A stretch of DNA of 64,000 nt, taken from DASWIG01 sp965371445 (GTDB taxonomy: Bacteria > Acidobacteriota > Thermoanaerobaculia > Multivoradales > J023). This document shows, one piece after another, positions 16,953 through 27,945 of the stretch (position 1 is the first letter of the stretch; each line of letters begins with the position of its first letter). Location: contig CBDUYN010000001.1 of NCBI GenBank assembly GCA_965371445.1, positions 120,320 to 184,319 of the forward strand, in the 5' to 3' direction. The notes beneath the pieces are model-generated. The model worked only from the letters and a program-made list of their open reading frames with translations. It was not told where the DNA came from and did no database searches. The position numbers were made by a program, and so were the translations under genes.

Positions 16953-17648
16953 CTACACCGGTTCCGGCGAGCGGATGGCTCTTCGCCTGAGCCTGGCGCT
17001 CTTCTCCTCGTAGTAGCGCCGCGACTTGTCGACGTTTCCGCAGACGGCCATGCAGCACCAGCGGCGGTCCTGCCGCCTTGGCTCGTAGTTGAGGTAGAGC
17101 ACCGAGCAGCGTTTGCCGGAGCAGCGCCGCAGGAAGCGGTAGGCGCCCTGGGTGAAGAGCTCGGCGGCGGCGGAGGTGAGGAGCCACATCACCGGCTCGA
17201 GGGTCGCCTCCCGCTCCCAGGTCCAGGTGAACGCGCCATCCCGCGCCGCGATCTGGAGGCGCGGCTGGAACCGTCGCACGTCGGCGTTGATCCGTTCCAT
17301 GTCCTCGAGGGCGGGCTTGCGGCCTTGAAGGAGGGACTCGCAGAGGCCGGTCATCTCGTCGCGGAAGGCGAGGGCCTGCTCAAAGACGGCGTCGGCGCGC
17401 TCCGGGTCTTCCTGGGCCAGGCGTACGAGGCGCTGCGCGTCCTCGGAGGAGAGGCCGTCCGCCGCGACGAGCCATTGGACGAAGTCGAGGTAGCTTTCAA
17501 GCGGCTTCGCCACGACTCCCAGGTGAGCCCGGCGCCCGGCTTCCGGACGTCCGAGCGCCGAGTTGGTGAACGCCACGCAGAGCTTGCAGCCGGGCAGGGT
17601 CAGGTGGCGGCTCTCCAGCCGGTGGATCTTCTTTCGGGGCTTCTTCAT
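16953..17648 (-). CDS. ABATE/CGNR zinc-finger regulator-like protein
   Basis: 231 aa. The C-terminal 45 residues are a CGNR zinc finger (CSGKRCSVLYL, then RRWCCMAVCGNVDKSRRYYE) with the four metal cysteines and the name-giving CGN. The N-terminal part fits the ABATE domain (DUF1470) that accompanies it, with LESYLDFVQWLVAADGLS and an ALAFRDEMTGLCESLLQG helix. Family members are treated as stress-related transcription factors; ligand and targets are unknown. The final R of CGNR is replaced by V here. No ribosome-binding site is obvious before the ATG at 17648. The kinase gene upstream ends 48 bp away on the same strand. Confidence 0.88.
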   Translation of the reverse strand: MKKPRKKIHRLESRHLTLPGCKLCVAFTNSALGRPEAGRRAHLGVVAKPLESYLDFVQWLVAADGLSSEDAQRLVRLAQEDPERADAVFEQALAFRDEMTGLCESLLQGRKPALEDMERINADVRRFQPRLQIAARDGAFTWTWEREATLEPVMWLLTSAAAELFTQGAYRFLRRCSGKRCSVLYLNYEPRRQDRRWCCMAVCGNVDKSRRYYEEKSARLRRRAIRSPEPV

Positions 17649-17696
17649 GTCGCGCCATAGTATAACCCCATTCCAGCCTCGGGACCAACGGGCGAT

Positions 17697-20094
<2,398 letters not shown>

Positions 20095-20155
20095 CCCTCC
20101 TCCGAAGACGTCGGTCTCCGGCCATGATAGCGCCCGGGGTCGACAAATGCCTACG

Positions 20156-21355
20156 TCATCGGCAGAGCTCGTCTTCGGGACGGTCGGCGCAGACGACGGC
20201 CGTGAGCTTCTCGATCGTGGCCCGCTGCTCCTTCAAGGCGTTGATCAGAACGACGGTGAGCTGATCGTACCTGACCCCTTCCACCACGCCGTCACGGTAG
20301 GTGACGAAGAGCGGATCGACCTCCGCCACCTCCTCGGCGATCAGCCCCACGGCGCTCTCGCCGGTCTCCTTCCAGCGAAAGGTGACAGGGCGAAGCTGCT
20401 CGATCAGGTCGAAGCCGGTGGCGAGGTCGTCGATGTCTTCCTTGTAACGACGGCTGGAGCCGCACGCCGAGAGCGCACCGCTGTTGGCGATACATAAGTG
20501 CGTGCCCGTGGCACTCCCAAGACCTTTCGCACGGATGATTCCTTCTACTTGCAGGGCGTTCTGCGGATTCGACGTCCCGATGCCCACCTTGCCGGAGGGA
20601 AGGATGAAGATGCCCTGACCGGCGGTACCGTTGCCGGTGATCCAGGCACCGTTGAGGTTGATGTGCGTGGCAGCCACGTGATTCCACGTATTGTCGACAC
20701 CGTCGGCAAAACCCGCAGGCATACTGGCCACCTCACCCCAGCTCACACCGTCTTTGACGCTGGCAGCAACCGTCGGATCGCTCTCCGTCGTGACGCCTTC
20801 GTCATCGACGTTGTCGGCAAAGCCCGCGGGTTTGCTGGTCACTTCACTCCAGCTCACCCCATCCTTGACGTTCGCGGCAACCGTCGGGTCCGATTCCGAC
20901 GTGACGAAGCTTGTGGAGTCGACCCCGTCCAACGTGTCGGAGTCTTCGGAAAAAAGGGCCAAAGGAGAAGCCGTGACCTTCTGGAGAGGAAAAAGCGACG
21001 TCAGCCCGCCGATGCCCGCGGGGCGCACCTGGATCTCCAGCCAGAGCTCCGTGCCGTCCCAGACATCGCCGAAGTCGAGCTCGACGGCGAAGAGCCCTCC
21101 CGACACGGAGACGTTGAACAACGTCTGTGTGGCGATGAGTATGCTCGCCAGGGGATCGCTGCCGTCGTAGACGTTGAAGACGAAGTCGAAGTCGCCGCTG
21201 GCGGGGCTTCCGCTCTGCAACAGCTGGCCCTGATAGGTGATGACGGACCCGAGCGGGGCCGCCGTCGCCGCCATCGGCAGGGCGACTAGGAGAATCAGCG
21301 CAATCAACGCCCCTCGTCGGATCTCGTCGCGTTTCGGGTCACTCTTTCTCGTCAT
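20156..21355 (-). CDS. Secreted protein with S74 tail-fibre chaperone domain
   Basis: The ATG at 21355 has GAGGTGG six bases before it, so it is preferred over GTG 21364; 399 aa. A signal peptide (ALIALILLVALPMAATA) is followed by a domain with ITYQGQLLQSGSPASGDFDF, known from secreted bacterial proteins, then two DGVSW-EV-S-PAGFAD repeats and a short beta-helix-like stretch (GIFILPSGKVGIGTSNPQNA). The C-terminus (about 295-399) is a Peptidase_S74 intramolecular chaperone: SSRRYKEDIDDLATGFDLIE, VTFRWK, VGLIAEEV, YDQLTVVLINALKEQ. In phage tail fibres this domain trimerises the fibre and cuts itself off. Here the host protein is exported. Confidence 0.88.
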   Translation of the reverse strand: MTRKSDPKRDEIRRGALIALILLVALPMAATAAPLGSVITYQGQLLQSGSPASGDFDFVFNVYDGSDPLASILIATQTLFNVSVSGGLFAVELDFGDVWDGTELWLEIQVRPAGIGGLTSLFPLQKVTASPLALFSEDSDTLDGVDSTSFVTSESDPTVAANVKDGVSWSEVTSKPAGFADNVDDEGVTTESDPTVAASVKDGVSWGEVASMPAGFADGVDNTWNHVAATHINLNGAWITGNGTAGQGIFILPSGKVGIGTSNPQNALQVEGIIRAKGLGSATGTHLCIANSGALSACGSSRRYKEDIDDLATGFDLIEQLRPVTFRWKETGESAVGLIAEEVAEVDPLFVTYRDGVVEGVRYDQLTVVLINALKEQRATIEKLTAVVCADRPEDELCR

Positions 21356-21394
21356 GATCGCCACCTCTTATGTCCCTTCGTTCTCGCACCGTGC

Positions 21395-21769
21395 TCAGTT
21401 TCCGATCGCGCTGCTCCAGTTGGAGACGTCGCCGCCTTCGAAGCCGTCGCTGAAGATGAGGCCTGTGGATCCCTGATCCACCACCCAGAAGCCCCCCGTG
21501 ACCTGGTACACGCCACCGGTCGCCGCCGGCCCGGTGTCGGCTTGACCGAGCGTTCCGCTCATCTCGTAGCCGCCGCCAGCGGCGGAGATCAAAACGCCGG
21601 CGTCGAGGGAAGACCATGGGATCTCGAAGGGCGGCACGACGCCCTTCGAAGACGCGGTCAGGGCTTCGGCCGACGCGCCGTCCCCCGCTTCGGGGACGGC
21701 GAGGGTTCCCGTCCCCAGGAGGAGAAGGCAGACAGCCAGGATCGTGCAGGTCGCTTTTCGTCTCTTCAT
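21395..21769 (-). CDS. Small secreted protein with GFEGG-type C-terminal motif
   Basis: 124 aa with a signal peptide (TILAVCLLLLGTGTLAVP). The middle contains a repeated-motif relic (LISAAGGGYEMSGTLGQADT, GGVYQVTGGFWV) common in proteobacterial and acidobacterial secreted proteins, and the C-terminus reads IFSDGFEGGDVSNWSSAIGN, the FSDGFE-GD-S-WS tail seen on many exported proteins of these groups. Function unknown. It is 39 bp before the S74 protein on the same strand and probably in the same operon. Confidence 0.8.
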   Translation of the reverse strand: MKRRKATCTILAVCLLLLGTGTLAVPEAGDGASAEALTASSKGVVPPFEIPWSSLDAGVLISAAGGGYEMSGTLGQADTGPAATGGVYQVTGGFWVVDQGSTGLIFSDGFEGGDVSNWSSAIGN

Positions 21770-21859
21770 CGCTCAGCTCCTATGTCCTCTGTCTGATACA
21801 CGCGAGCCGAGGAAGTGAAAAGGGACATGGCCGCCGATCTTCGAGTACGATAGCGACAC

Positions 21860-22999
21860 GTGGAGACTGCAACCGTCGAGACGGCCCAAGACCTGAAGGG
21901 CGCCTTCACCCGCTACCTTCGGACAATCGCCGAGACCGAAGAGCCGACCCCGGAGGCTTTCGGCGAGGTGTGGCGTGCCCTCGGCGCGGCACTCGCCCAC
22001 GAGCTGCGCCGCCGCTCCCTGTGGACGAGCCCGCCGAGCTACCTCGGCGTCTTCGGACGCGAGAGCTGGCAAGACGACGAGGCCCTCGAAGAGCTCCTCG
22101 TCGACGCCTACGCCGCGATCTTCGTCCGCCGGCTGGCGCGGCTCCAGGTGCAGCTCGAGCGCCACGGCGACGTCGAGGGTCTCGTCTTTCGCTGCCTGCG
22201 CAACTTCGTCCACGACCGCCAGAAAGACCACGACCCGCTGGGCTACCGGATCTTCGAGGTCGTCCACGACGCCGTCGCGGCGACGGTTGACGCGGGCGAG
22301 CTCGTCGCGGTCGGCCCCGGACGGCGGATCCGCAACGACACCGTCCTCGCCACGGCCCCCGAGGCCGCGGACGAGCGCGCCGGAGCCGACGTCCTGCGGC
22401 CGATCGTGGCGCGCTGGAACGACGACCTGCTGCCGGACCTCGTCACCGCGGGCGGCGCCGGACGGCCGCGGGTGGTGGCCCGGCTGTGCCGTCACCTCCT
22501 CGACCTGGAGGCGGAAGGCCTCCGGGCTTTCCGCTTCGGCGACCTGCTGACGCCTCTGAAGGACGACGTCCGCAACCGCTGGAGCGCGCTCTTCGACTTC
22601 GGCGAGGGCGAATCCGTCCACGACGAGGCGGCGGAAGACCTTGCCGGCGCCGACGTCGTCCGGGTCTTCCACCCCGAGACCCGGGCCGAGGAGATGGAGG
22701 ACTTCAAGAAGCTCGTCGCCTGCGTCTCCGAGATCCTCGGGCGCGCCGAGCCCGGGGAGCGGAGCCGGCGCTACCTGCTGACGCTCTGGGAGTTCCTGCG
22801 CCGCTATGCGAGCGACGAAGGACCCGAACGGCTGCCGTCGAACCGCAAGCTGGCAGAGCTGCTGCGCATCCCCCGGCGTCTCTTCCCGGAGCTCTACGAG
22901 ACCGTGGCCCGGGCGGTCACGACGTGCCGGGAGAAGCTCTCCGCAACGGTCGTCGACTTCGAAGCCCGGCGGACGGCCGCCGGAGGGAGGACTCCGTGA
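21860..22999 (+). CDS. Sigma-factor-like protein, first gene of ECF operon
   Basis: GTG start at 21860; 379 aa. I do not recognise a characterised homologue. Residues 85-125 (DAYAAIFVRRLARLQVQ, FRCLRNFVHDRQKDHDPLGY) resemble sigma region 2, and a C-terminal segment (LPSNRKLAELLRIPRRLFPE) resembles a helix-turn-helix of sigma region 4. It is therefore inferred to be a divergent sigma-like or sigma-accessory protein. The stop overlaps the next gene (GTGA), which in turn overlaps a true ECF sigma factor, so the three act as one unit. No zinc-binding anti-sigma motif is present. Confidence 0.7.
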   Translation: METATVETAQDLKGAFTRYLRTIAETEEPTPEAFGEVWRALGAALAHELRRRSLWTSPPSYLGVFGRESWQDDEALEELLVDAYAAIFVRRLARLQVQLERHGDVEGLVFRCLRNFVHDRQKDHDPLGYRIFEVVHDAVAATVDAGELVAVGPGRRIRNDTVLATAPEAADERAGADVLRPIVARWNDDLLPDLVTAGGAGRPRVVARLCRHLLDLEAEGLRAFRFGDLLTPLKDDVRNRWSALFDFGEGESVHDEAAEDLAGADVVRVFHPETRAEEMEDFKKLVACVSEILGRAEPGERSRRYLLTLWEFLRRYASDEGPERLPSNRKLAELLRIPRRLFPELYETVARAVTTCREKLSATVVDFEARRTAAGGRTP

Positions 23000-24021
23000 A
23001 CGAGACCATGGAACGGCTGCTGGACGAGACCCGCGAGGCGTCGGAGCGCCGCCGCCGGGAAGCCGGCGCCCTCGCCGGATCCGCGACGCTCGCGCCGGGC
23101 GACGTCGCCCATGCCGGGCCGACGGAGAGCGAATGGGCCGTCCTGGCGCGGGACGGCGCCGGACGGCTCCACGTCGTCCCGGCCGACGCCGGCACCTTCG
23201 CGGGCAGCGGCGACGTCACCGCCGACGGCGAGGCCGGCGGGCCGTGGATGCTGCGCTGCCGGCACGGGCTCTGGGTCGAGCCGGCACGCCTCGAACCCTC
23301 GACGCCCACCGGAAGGCTCACCGCCCAAGAGCTCGAACGCGCCCGCGAGCGCGCCTCTGGGAGAGCTTCCGGCGTCACGGTGCTCGAACGGGAGACGGAC
23401 GAAGACCCGGAGTACCGCGAGTGGATCGAGGACGTGGTCGAGCCGGCCCGCGGTGTCCTGGCGACGAAGGGCGCCGCCGTCGAGCCGATGGCTGAGGAGG
23501 CGGAAACGGACGAGGCGACCCTGGAGGAGACCCGGACGGCGTCCGCGCAGGTGACGAGATGGCGGACGCTCGCCGCCGTGGCCGCGATTCTGCTGGTCGC
23601 CGCCGTAACTTTGAGCGGTTTCCGGCTGTGGCGCCAGGAGGTGCGAATCGGCAACCTCGTGGAGGCGGCGACACGCCGTGCGGTCGCGGGCAACGTCCTG
23701 AGCGTCGTGCTGTTCCACGAGGACCGTGGCGAGACAACGTTGATTCGCGTCCCGGCGGGTTTCGAGAACGTCCTCTTGAGCCTGCTGCTCGACGAGCCTG
23801 CGTCCGCGGCGGGCTTCCTCTTGGAGGTGCGGACGGAGGCGGGCGAGCCCGTCTGGACCGGTGACGGGCAGAAGGCCCAGGACGACATCCTGCGGCTGGT
23901 GCTGCCCGTCTCGCTCGTGCCGCCGGGCCGTTATCTGCTGCGTGTGTCGCGTCTCGGTGCGGGGGAGCATCCGGAGCTCGTCGCGGAGCATGCGATCCGC
24001 CTCGTCGAGGGGGAGCCGTGA
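22996..24021 (+). CDS. Single-pass membrane protein between two sigma-type genes
   Basis: GTG start overlapping the previous stop; 341 aa. Residues 1-190 are cytoplasmic, very charged and Glu/Ala-rich. One transmembrane helix lies at about 197-215 (TLAAVAAILLVAAVTLSGF). The outer part (about 225-341) looks like a beta-sandwich domain (NVLSVVLFHEDRGETTLIRV, GFLLEVRTEAGEPVW, PPGRYLLRVSRLG). This topology fits an anti-sigma factor or membrane sensor for the flanking ECF sigma genes, though there is no zinc-finger HxxxCxxC. Its own stop is overlapped by the sigma gene (GTGA). Function inferred from place and topology only. Confidence 0.7.
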   Translation: MNETMERLLDETREASERRRREAGALAGSATLAPGDVAHAGPTESEWAVLARDGAGRLHVVPADAGTFAGSGDVTADGEAGGPWMLRCRHGLWVEPARLEPSTPTGRLTAQELERARERASGRASGVTVLERETDEDPEYREWIEDVVEPARGVLATKGAAVEPMAEEAETDEATLEETRTASAQVTRWRTLAAVAAILLVAAVTLSGFRLWRQEVRIGNLVEAATRRAVAGNVLSVVLFHEDRGETTLIRVPAGFENVLLSLLLDEPASAAGFLLEVRTEAGEPVWTGDGQKAQDDILRLVLPVSLVPPGRYLLRVSRLGAGEHPELVAEHAIRLVEGEP

Positions 24022-24584
24022 CTACGGAATCGGGCGACGTGACCGCGCTCCTCCTGAAATGGAGCGACGGCGACAAGGAGGCCTTGGCGGAGCTGTTGCC
24101 GCTCGTCTACGACGAGCTGCGGCACATCGCGAAGCGCTACCTCGACCGCGAGGATCCTCGCCATACCCTTCAACCGACGGCGCTCGTCAACGAGGTCTAC
24201 ATGCGACTGGTGAAGCCGCACCGGGTGCAGTGGAAAAACCGCCTGCACTTCTACGGCTTCTCGGCGGAGCTGATGCGCCGCATCCTCGTGGACCACGCGC
24301 GGGGCAAGCTGACGGAGAAGCGCGGCGGGGGGGCGCGTCCGATTTCGCTGGAGGACCTGGGTGAGCTGGCCGAACCGCAGGACGTGGATCTCGTCGCCCA
24401 CGACGACGCCCTCAAGAGCCTCGCCAAGGAGGACGCGCGGCAGAGCCGAATCGTCGAGATGCGCTACTTCGCGGGGTTGACGCACGAGGAGATCGGCGAG
24501 CTGCTTGGCGTCACGTCGCGGACGGTGAAGCGGGAGTGGCGTACGGCGCGCCTTTGGCTGTATCAGGAGATTCGTCGGGGCTGA
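24018..24584 (+). CDS. ECF sigma factor, TIGR02999 (acidobacterial) type
   Basis: GTG start inside the previous stop; 188 aa. Region 2 is DGDKEALAELLPLVYDELRH with HTLQPTALVNEVYMRLV, the signature of the Sig-70_X6/TIGR02999 family abundant in Acidobacteria and Planctomycetes. Region 4 is IVEMRYFAGLTHEEIGELLG followed by VTSRTVKREWRTARLWLYQE. It binds core RNA polymerase and directs it to an unknown regulon; members are usually paired with TPR kinases. The upstream membrane protein is the likely regulator. No promoter of its own is needed given the two overlapping starts. Confidence 0.92.
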   Translation: MTTESGDVTALLLKWSDGDKEALAELLPLVYDELRHIAKRYLDREDPRHTLQPTALVNEVYMRLVKPHRVQWKNRLHFYGFSAELMRRILVDHARGKLTEKRGGGARPISLEDLGELAEPQDVDLVAHDDALKSLAKEDARQSRIVEMRYFAGLTHEEIGELLGVTSRTVKREWRTARLWLYQEIRRG

Positions 24585-24741
24585 TACCAGCCAGACTGCC
24601 AGTCAGCAGCCTTGACGGCCTGAGGATAGTCGTCGACACTGGATTTACGCGTCCCGTGAAGACTACAGGTAGCTGATTGTGGTAGCCTGGCAGTGACGGG
24701 ATCTGGTCCCGAATCTGGCTGGGTCCAACGAGATCCGAACG

Positions 24742-25146
24742 ATGAGCACCGTCTCCACTCAGACTTGGCGTGTCGCCGAGCCACGCAAGACGTCGGCGGA
24801 CGATCTTGTGCGCAAGGTTCGCTCTCTGCTTAACGGCCAAGAGCTGACGGCGGCGAAGGAGGCGGCCGCACGAGGAGCGAGGCTTTTCCCGGGGCACAGG
24901 TGGCTCGCGCAGGCGAACAAGGTTCTCAACCCGAGCAAGGTGACGACGAGACTGGCTCGTGACGAAGGCGTCGATCGCGGCAAGGAATACGATTGGCTGC
25001 GCCAGAACCGGGAGAAGTACCAGGGCAAATGGGTCGTCCTCTTGGAAGACGAGCTGATCGCCTGTGCCGACTCCTTCGAGGACGTCGTCCGCGTGGCTCG
25101 CTCCCGCGATCTCAAAGCTCGTCCTCTGGTCCACCACGTTGAGTGA
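24742..25146 (+). CDS. DUF5678 protein
   Basis: 134 aa from ATG 24742. The C-terminal 55 residues (KEYDWLRQNREKYQGKWVVL, LLEDELIACADSFEDVV) are a DUF5678 domain, a short conserved module of unknown role; the N-terminal part is a basic helical region (AAKEAAARGARLFPGHRW). The next gene begins inside its last codons, and DUF5678 genes are often next to retropepsin-like protease genes, as here. The two proteins probably work together. Confidence 0.8.
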   Translation: MSTVSTQTWRVAEPRKTSADDLVRKVRSLLNGQELTAAKEAAARGARLFPGHRWLAQANKVLNPSKVTTRLARDEGVDRGKEYDWLRQNREKYQGKWVVLLEDELIACADSFEDVVRVARSRDLKARPLVHHVE

Positions 25147-25603
25147 GGACGCGACGCTCCTGACACCCGACAGCCGCCCCTTCACCCTTGGCGCGGCTCG
25201 GTACTACGACTCGCCAAAGCCTGGTGTCCGCACCGCGGAGCCTGGTATCTACGTCCGCGTCGAGCCAGCTTTCCTGGGCATGGGCGTTCTCGCCATGGTG
25301 GATACGGGCGCCCCGTGGTGCATCTTCGAGCCGCCGATCGCCAGGGACATCCAGGACGGTCTCGAAGAGCTGCCGGGAACTTCGGTGCTTGACACACGAT
25401 TGGGACGTTTCGAGGGCCGGCTCTACCTCGGTAACGTCACTCTTCTTGCTGAAGAAGGCGAAGAGCTGGACATTGAGACGACCCTCTTTCTGTGTCCGGA
25501 CTGGCCGGGCGGCAATTTCGTCGGCTATCAAGGATTTCTCGATCGGATCTGCTCGGCCCTCAAGCCGAACGAGAACAAGTTCTATTTCGGCCCTCTCTGG
25601 TGA
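25139..25603 (+). CDS. Retropepsin-like aspartic protease
   Basis: A TTG at 25139 is the likely start, overlapping the DUF5678 gene by eight bases; a GTG at 25064 would put 25 dubious residues in front. About 154 aa. The active-site motif is VDTGAPWCIF (D-T-G) following a beta-strand pair (IYVRVEPAFLGMGVLAM). The rest fits a single-lobe retropepsin fold, which must dimerise to be active. The late FVGYQGFLDRICSALKPNEN resembles the hydrophobic-hydrophobic-Gly strand and C-terminus of the family. Substrate unknown; possibly the DUF5678 partner. Confidence 0.75.
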   Translation: MSEDATLLTPDSRPFTLGAARYYDSPKPGVRTAEPGIYVRVEPAFLGMGVLAMVDTGAPWCIFEPPIARDIQDGLEELPGTSVLDTRLGRFEGRLYLGNVTLLAEEGEELDIETTLFLCPDWPGGNFVGYQGFLDRICSALKPNENKFYFGPLW

Positions 25604-25706
25604 GCACGCGCCGTCCCTGGATCGGCTTGCGCGTATCGTGTCCTCCGGAGCCCCGGGCCGCGTCCGGCATGGGGCCGGCGCTGGACCCGGGGATGACGGA
25701 GGCGCT

Positions 25707-25805
25707 ATGCTTCTTCTCGACCTGTGGACCCTGCTGGCCGAGTGGCTGACGGCGGAAGATTCGCCGACGGTGACGTCCGGGCCGGAGGTCGATCCACACG
25801 GCTAA
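25707..25805 (+). CDS. Possible 32-aa peptide upstream of TPR gene
   Basis: An ATG at 25707 with GGAGG at 25698-25702 (short spacing) opens 32 codons: a hydrophobic amphipathic half (MLLLDLWTLLAEWLT) and a polar acidic tail. It lies 45 bp before a TPR gene on the same strand. Nothing else is seen in the 247-bp gap 25604-25850. It may be a leader peptide or a signalling peptide; no homologue is known to me. Confidence 0.35.
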   Translation: MLLLDLWTLLAEWLTAEDSPTVTSGPEVDPHG

Positions 25806-25850
25806 GCCGTAGGGAAGGGGGCAAGCGCCTTCTTCCCGTCTGAGGTTCCC

Positions 25851-26787
25851 ATGGACGAGTTGCTGCAACGCATCGAAGAGCTGTTGATCGAGGATCCGCG
25901 CGCCGCCGTGGAGCTTGCCGACGAGGTTCTGGAGCGCGTCCGTGACGAAGCCCTCCTCGTGTCGGCTCGGGTGCTCTGCGTCTGGGGCGGCGTTCGGCGG
26001 ATGCAGGGCGACTGGCCTGCCGCTGAGGCGGCCTATTTCCTGGCGAAGCATCACCTGCTGATCGTCGGTGCCGGACCCGCCGAGTGGATCGACTGGCACA
26101 GTCGAATGGCTTTTCTCCACCGCGACAAGCGGGAGCTTCGCGACGCCGCATCGCACGCGACGGCCGCTCTGGAGCTCGCCCGGGAGCTTGGCGCTCTGGA
26201 GCCCCTCGCGCACGCTCTGGTGGACTTGGCCCTAGGTCTTGAGGTACATCGACGTCAAGCGAGCGCGAGAGCTCGCCGAGGAGGCGCTGGAGCTTCTCCC
26301 TCACGACGACCGACCCTACAGGCGGTCGGCTCTCCACGTCCTGATCGGTTGCCTCTGCTACGAGGAGGATCCGGATCTCGACGAGCTTGCCGGCCGCATG
26401 GACGAAGCGCGGGCGATCGGCGATGCACCGGAGTCGTTCGCGGGGGTGAAGCTTCTATGGTTCGAGGGCTTGGCACAGTGGCGGCAAGGGCGTCCGGACG
26501 AGGCCGTACCGGCGCTGCGCGACGCTTACGAAGGGCTGTTAAAGCACGGCGCCTACGTCAACGCGGCGACGTGCGCGCTCGATCTGGCGCGGGTCCACCT
26601 CGAGGCCGGGGACATGGACTCGGCGGTTGGCGTCGCGGGGATGCTTTTCCCGGTACTGGGCTCGCTGCGCCACGAGCGCGAAGCGCTCTCGGCGCTGACC
26701 ATCTTCCGGCGGGCGGCGGCGGAGAGGGCGTTGACCGTCGAGTTGGTGCGGGACGTCCGGGGACGGGTGGAGGGCGTGGGGAGGTGA
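25851..26787 (+). pseudogene. TPR protein split by a frameshift near 26.24 kb
   Basis: An ATG at 25851 begins a helical TPR protein (ELLQRIEELLIEDPRAAVEL, GDWPAAEAAYFLAKHHLL, LRDAASHATAALELARELGA). At ALVDLALGL the frame ends and the protein continues in another phase with YIDVKRARELAEEALELLP up to 26787. Removing one base between about 26228 and 26245 restores about 311 aa. The C-terminal half parallels the zinc-finger TPR protein at 14260-15573. It is either a recent pseudogene or an assembly indel; codon usage in both halves still looks coding. No zinc-finger motif is found in this copy. Confidence 0.75.
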
Positions 26788-26872
26788 CGAAGCCTTGATA
26801 TGTCTATGGCCTGCCTTTCTATGTCGTCGCCTTGGGTCTTCGACGTAAGAGGCGGCAGGGCCGCGGCGAGGA

Positions 26873-27943
26873 CTATTTACGATCATCCGGGGACGTTACT
26901 CTCTCCATCAACATGTCCATTTCAGGCTCCACATCCACCTCGACGAACAAATCTCTTTCAACAATGCTGGAACTCATATCCAGCATTTTTAGAGTTACTT
27001 TACTCTCGATGACTCGATAGGATGATCGCAGTTTTCGCATGGCTTCCTCAGGCAAATTCGCACACATCAATGCGACGCCGTAATTATGAAGAAATTTCGC
27101 CACTTCGACATCGCTCATATGAGGCAAGTCGGGGGCGATTACGTGCCGTAAGTAGCTAACTGCCATTGGGCAGCGGCCAAGCCTCACGAGGTCGGCGCTC
27201 TTGCCGAATCTCCACGCCGGGCCGCCGAACATTTCAGCTGACAGAAATTCAGGCCGAGATAACGCTTTGTCGGCGAATTGCCCAGCCACATCTTTTGCTG
27301 CCATAAACATCGAATACTCAAGTCGCTGGACATCGGAAGCGAGAAAGCTCTCTCTTGTCGTGTGACTCCCCTCGTGACCGCTTGATACGATGACTTCGCC
27401 AGTGGTCGCATCGACGGCTTGCAACGTCACGGAGATTCTACCTTCTACCTCATTTGCTATAGGTCTCTTTTTAAATTTTATATCAACATCCACAGAAGAT
27501 TTGCAGTACCCAACTCTTCCAAAGATGAATACCGACGCCCCCAGGAGCTCCCCCGTTTCGCTGATGGCTTGAGTGTTGAAATCTCCAGACCAGTTGTCCT
27601 CATGCTCTTCCAATATGTACTTCAGGTATTCTCTTGTCAGCACTTCGTATTTAACGTTCTCTGCGAGGCGCTGCAAGAGGGCGTCCGCAACCATCTCGGA
27701 GCATAGGCCCGAAATCTCTCCGATGACTATTCGTGAGCCTTCAGGTATCGTGTTTGCAGTCTTTGGCCTTGCAATAAGAGGGACCTTGACGTCTCCAATG
27801 AGCCTGCTCGCTATTCTTTCTCTGAACCGGACCTTCTTCCTCTCCTTTCGACCCTTGTCGCCGGCTTCCGTTGGCAATGCGGTCAGCACTGCAATCAGTA
27901 CGGTGATCATTTTGAAGTAGTCAAAGTTGATCGAGAGACTCAT
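26873..27943 (-). CDS. CsgG-like exported protein, last gene of CHAT operon
   Basis: The ATG at 27943 has CAGGAG at a good distance within the end of the upstream gene; 356 aa. A signal peptide (MITVLIAVLTALPTEA) follows a short leader. Residues 65-215 resemble the CsgG fold: SRIVIGEISG, MVADALLQRLAENVKYEVLT, REYLKYILEEH, SETGELLGASVFIFGRVGYC and ISVTLQAVDATTGEVIVSS. CsgG forms an outer-membrane channel in curli secretion, but relatives include plain periplasmic proteins, and the membrane-spanning hairpins cannot be confirmed by eye. The gene is clearly less GC-rich than its neighbours, indicating separate origin. It starts two bases after the CHAT gene stop. Confidence 0.72.
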   Translation of the reverse strand: MSLSINFDYFKMITVLIAVLTALPTEAGDKGRKERKKVRFRERIASRLIGDVKVPLIARPKTANTIPEGSRIVIGEISGLCSEMVADALLQRLAENVKYEVLTREYLKYILEEHEDNWSGDFNTQAISETGELLGASVFIFGRVGYCKSSVDVDIKFKKRPIANEVEGRISVTLQAVDATTGEVIVSSGHEGSHTTRESFLASDVQRLEYSMFMAAKDVAGQFADKALSRPEFLSAEMFGGPAWRFGKSADLVRLGRCPMAVSYLRHVIAPDLPHMSDVEVAKFLHNYGVALMCANLPEEAMRKLRSSYRVIESKVTLKMLDMSSSIVERDLFVEVDVEPEMDMLMERVTSPDDRK

Positions 27944-27945
27944 GT

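Noticed and set aside
24585..24741. 157-bp gap after the ECF sigma gene tested for terminators or a small gene
   Set aside because: Only weak short inverted repeats; minus-strand frames there lack starts and motifs.
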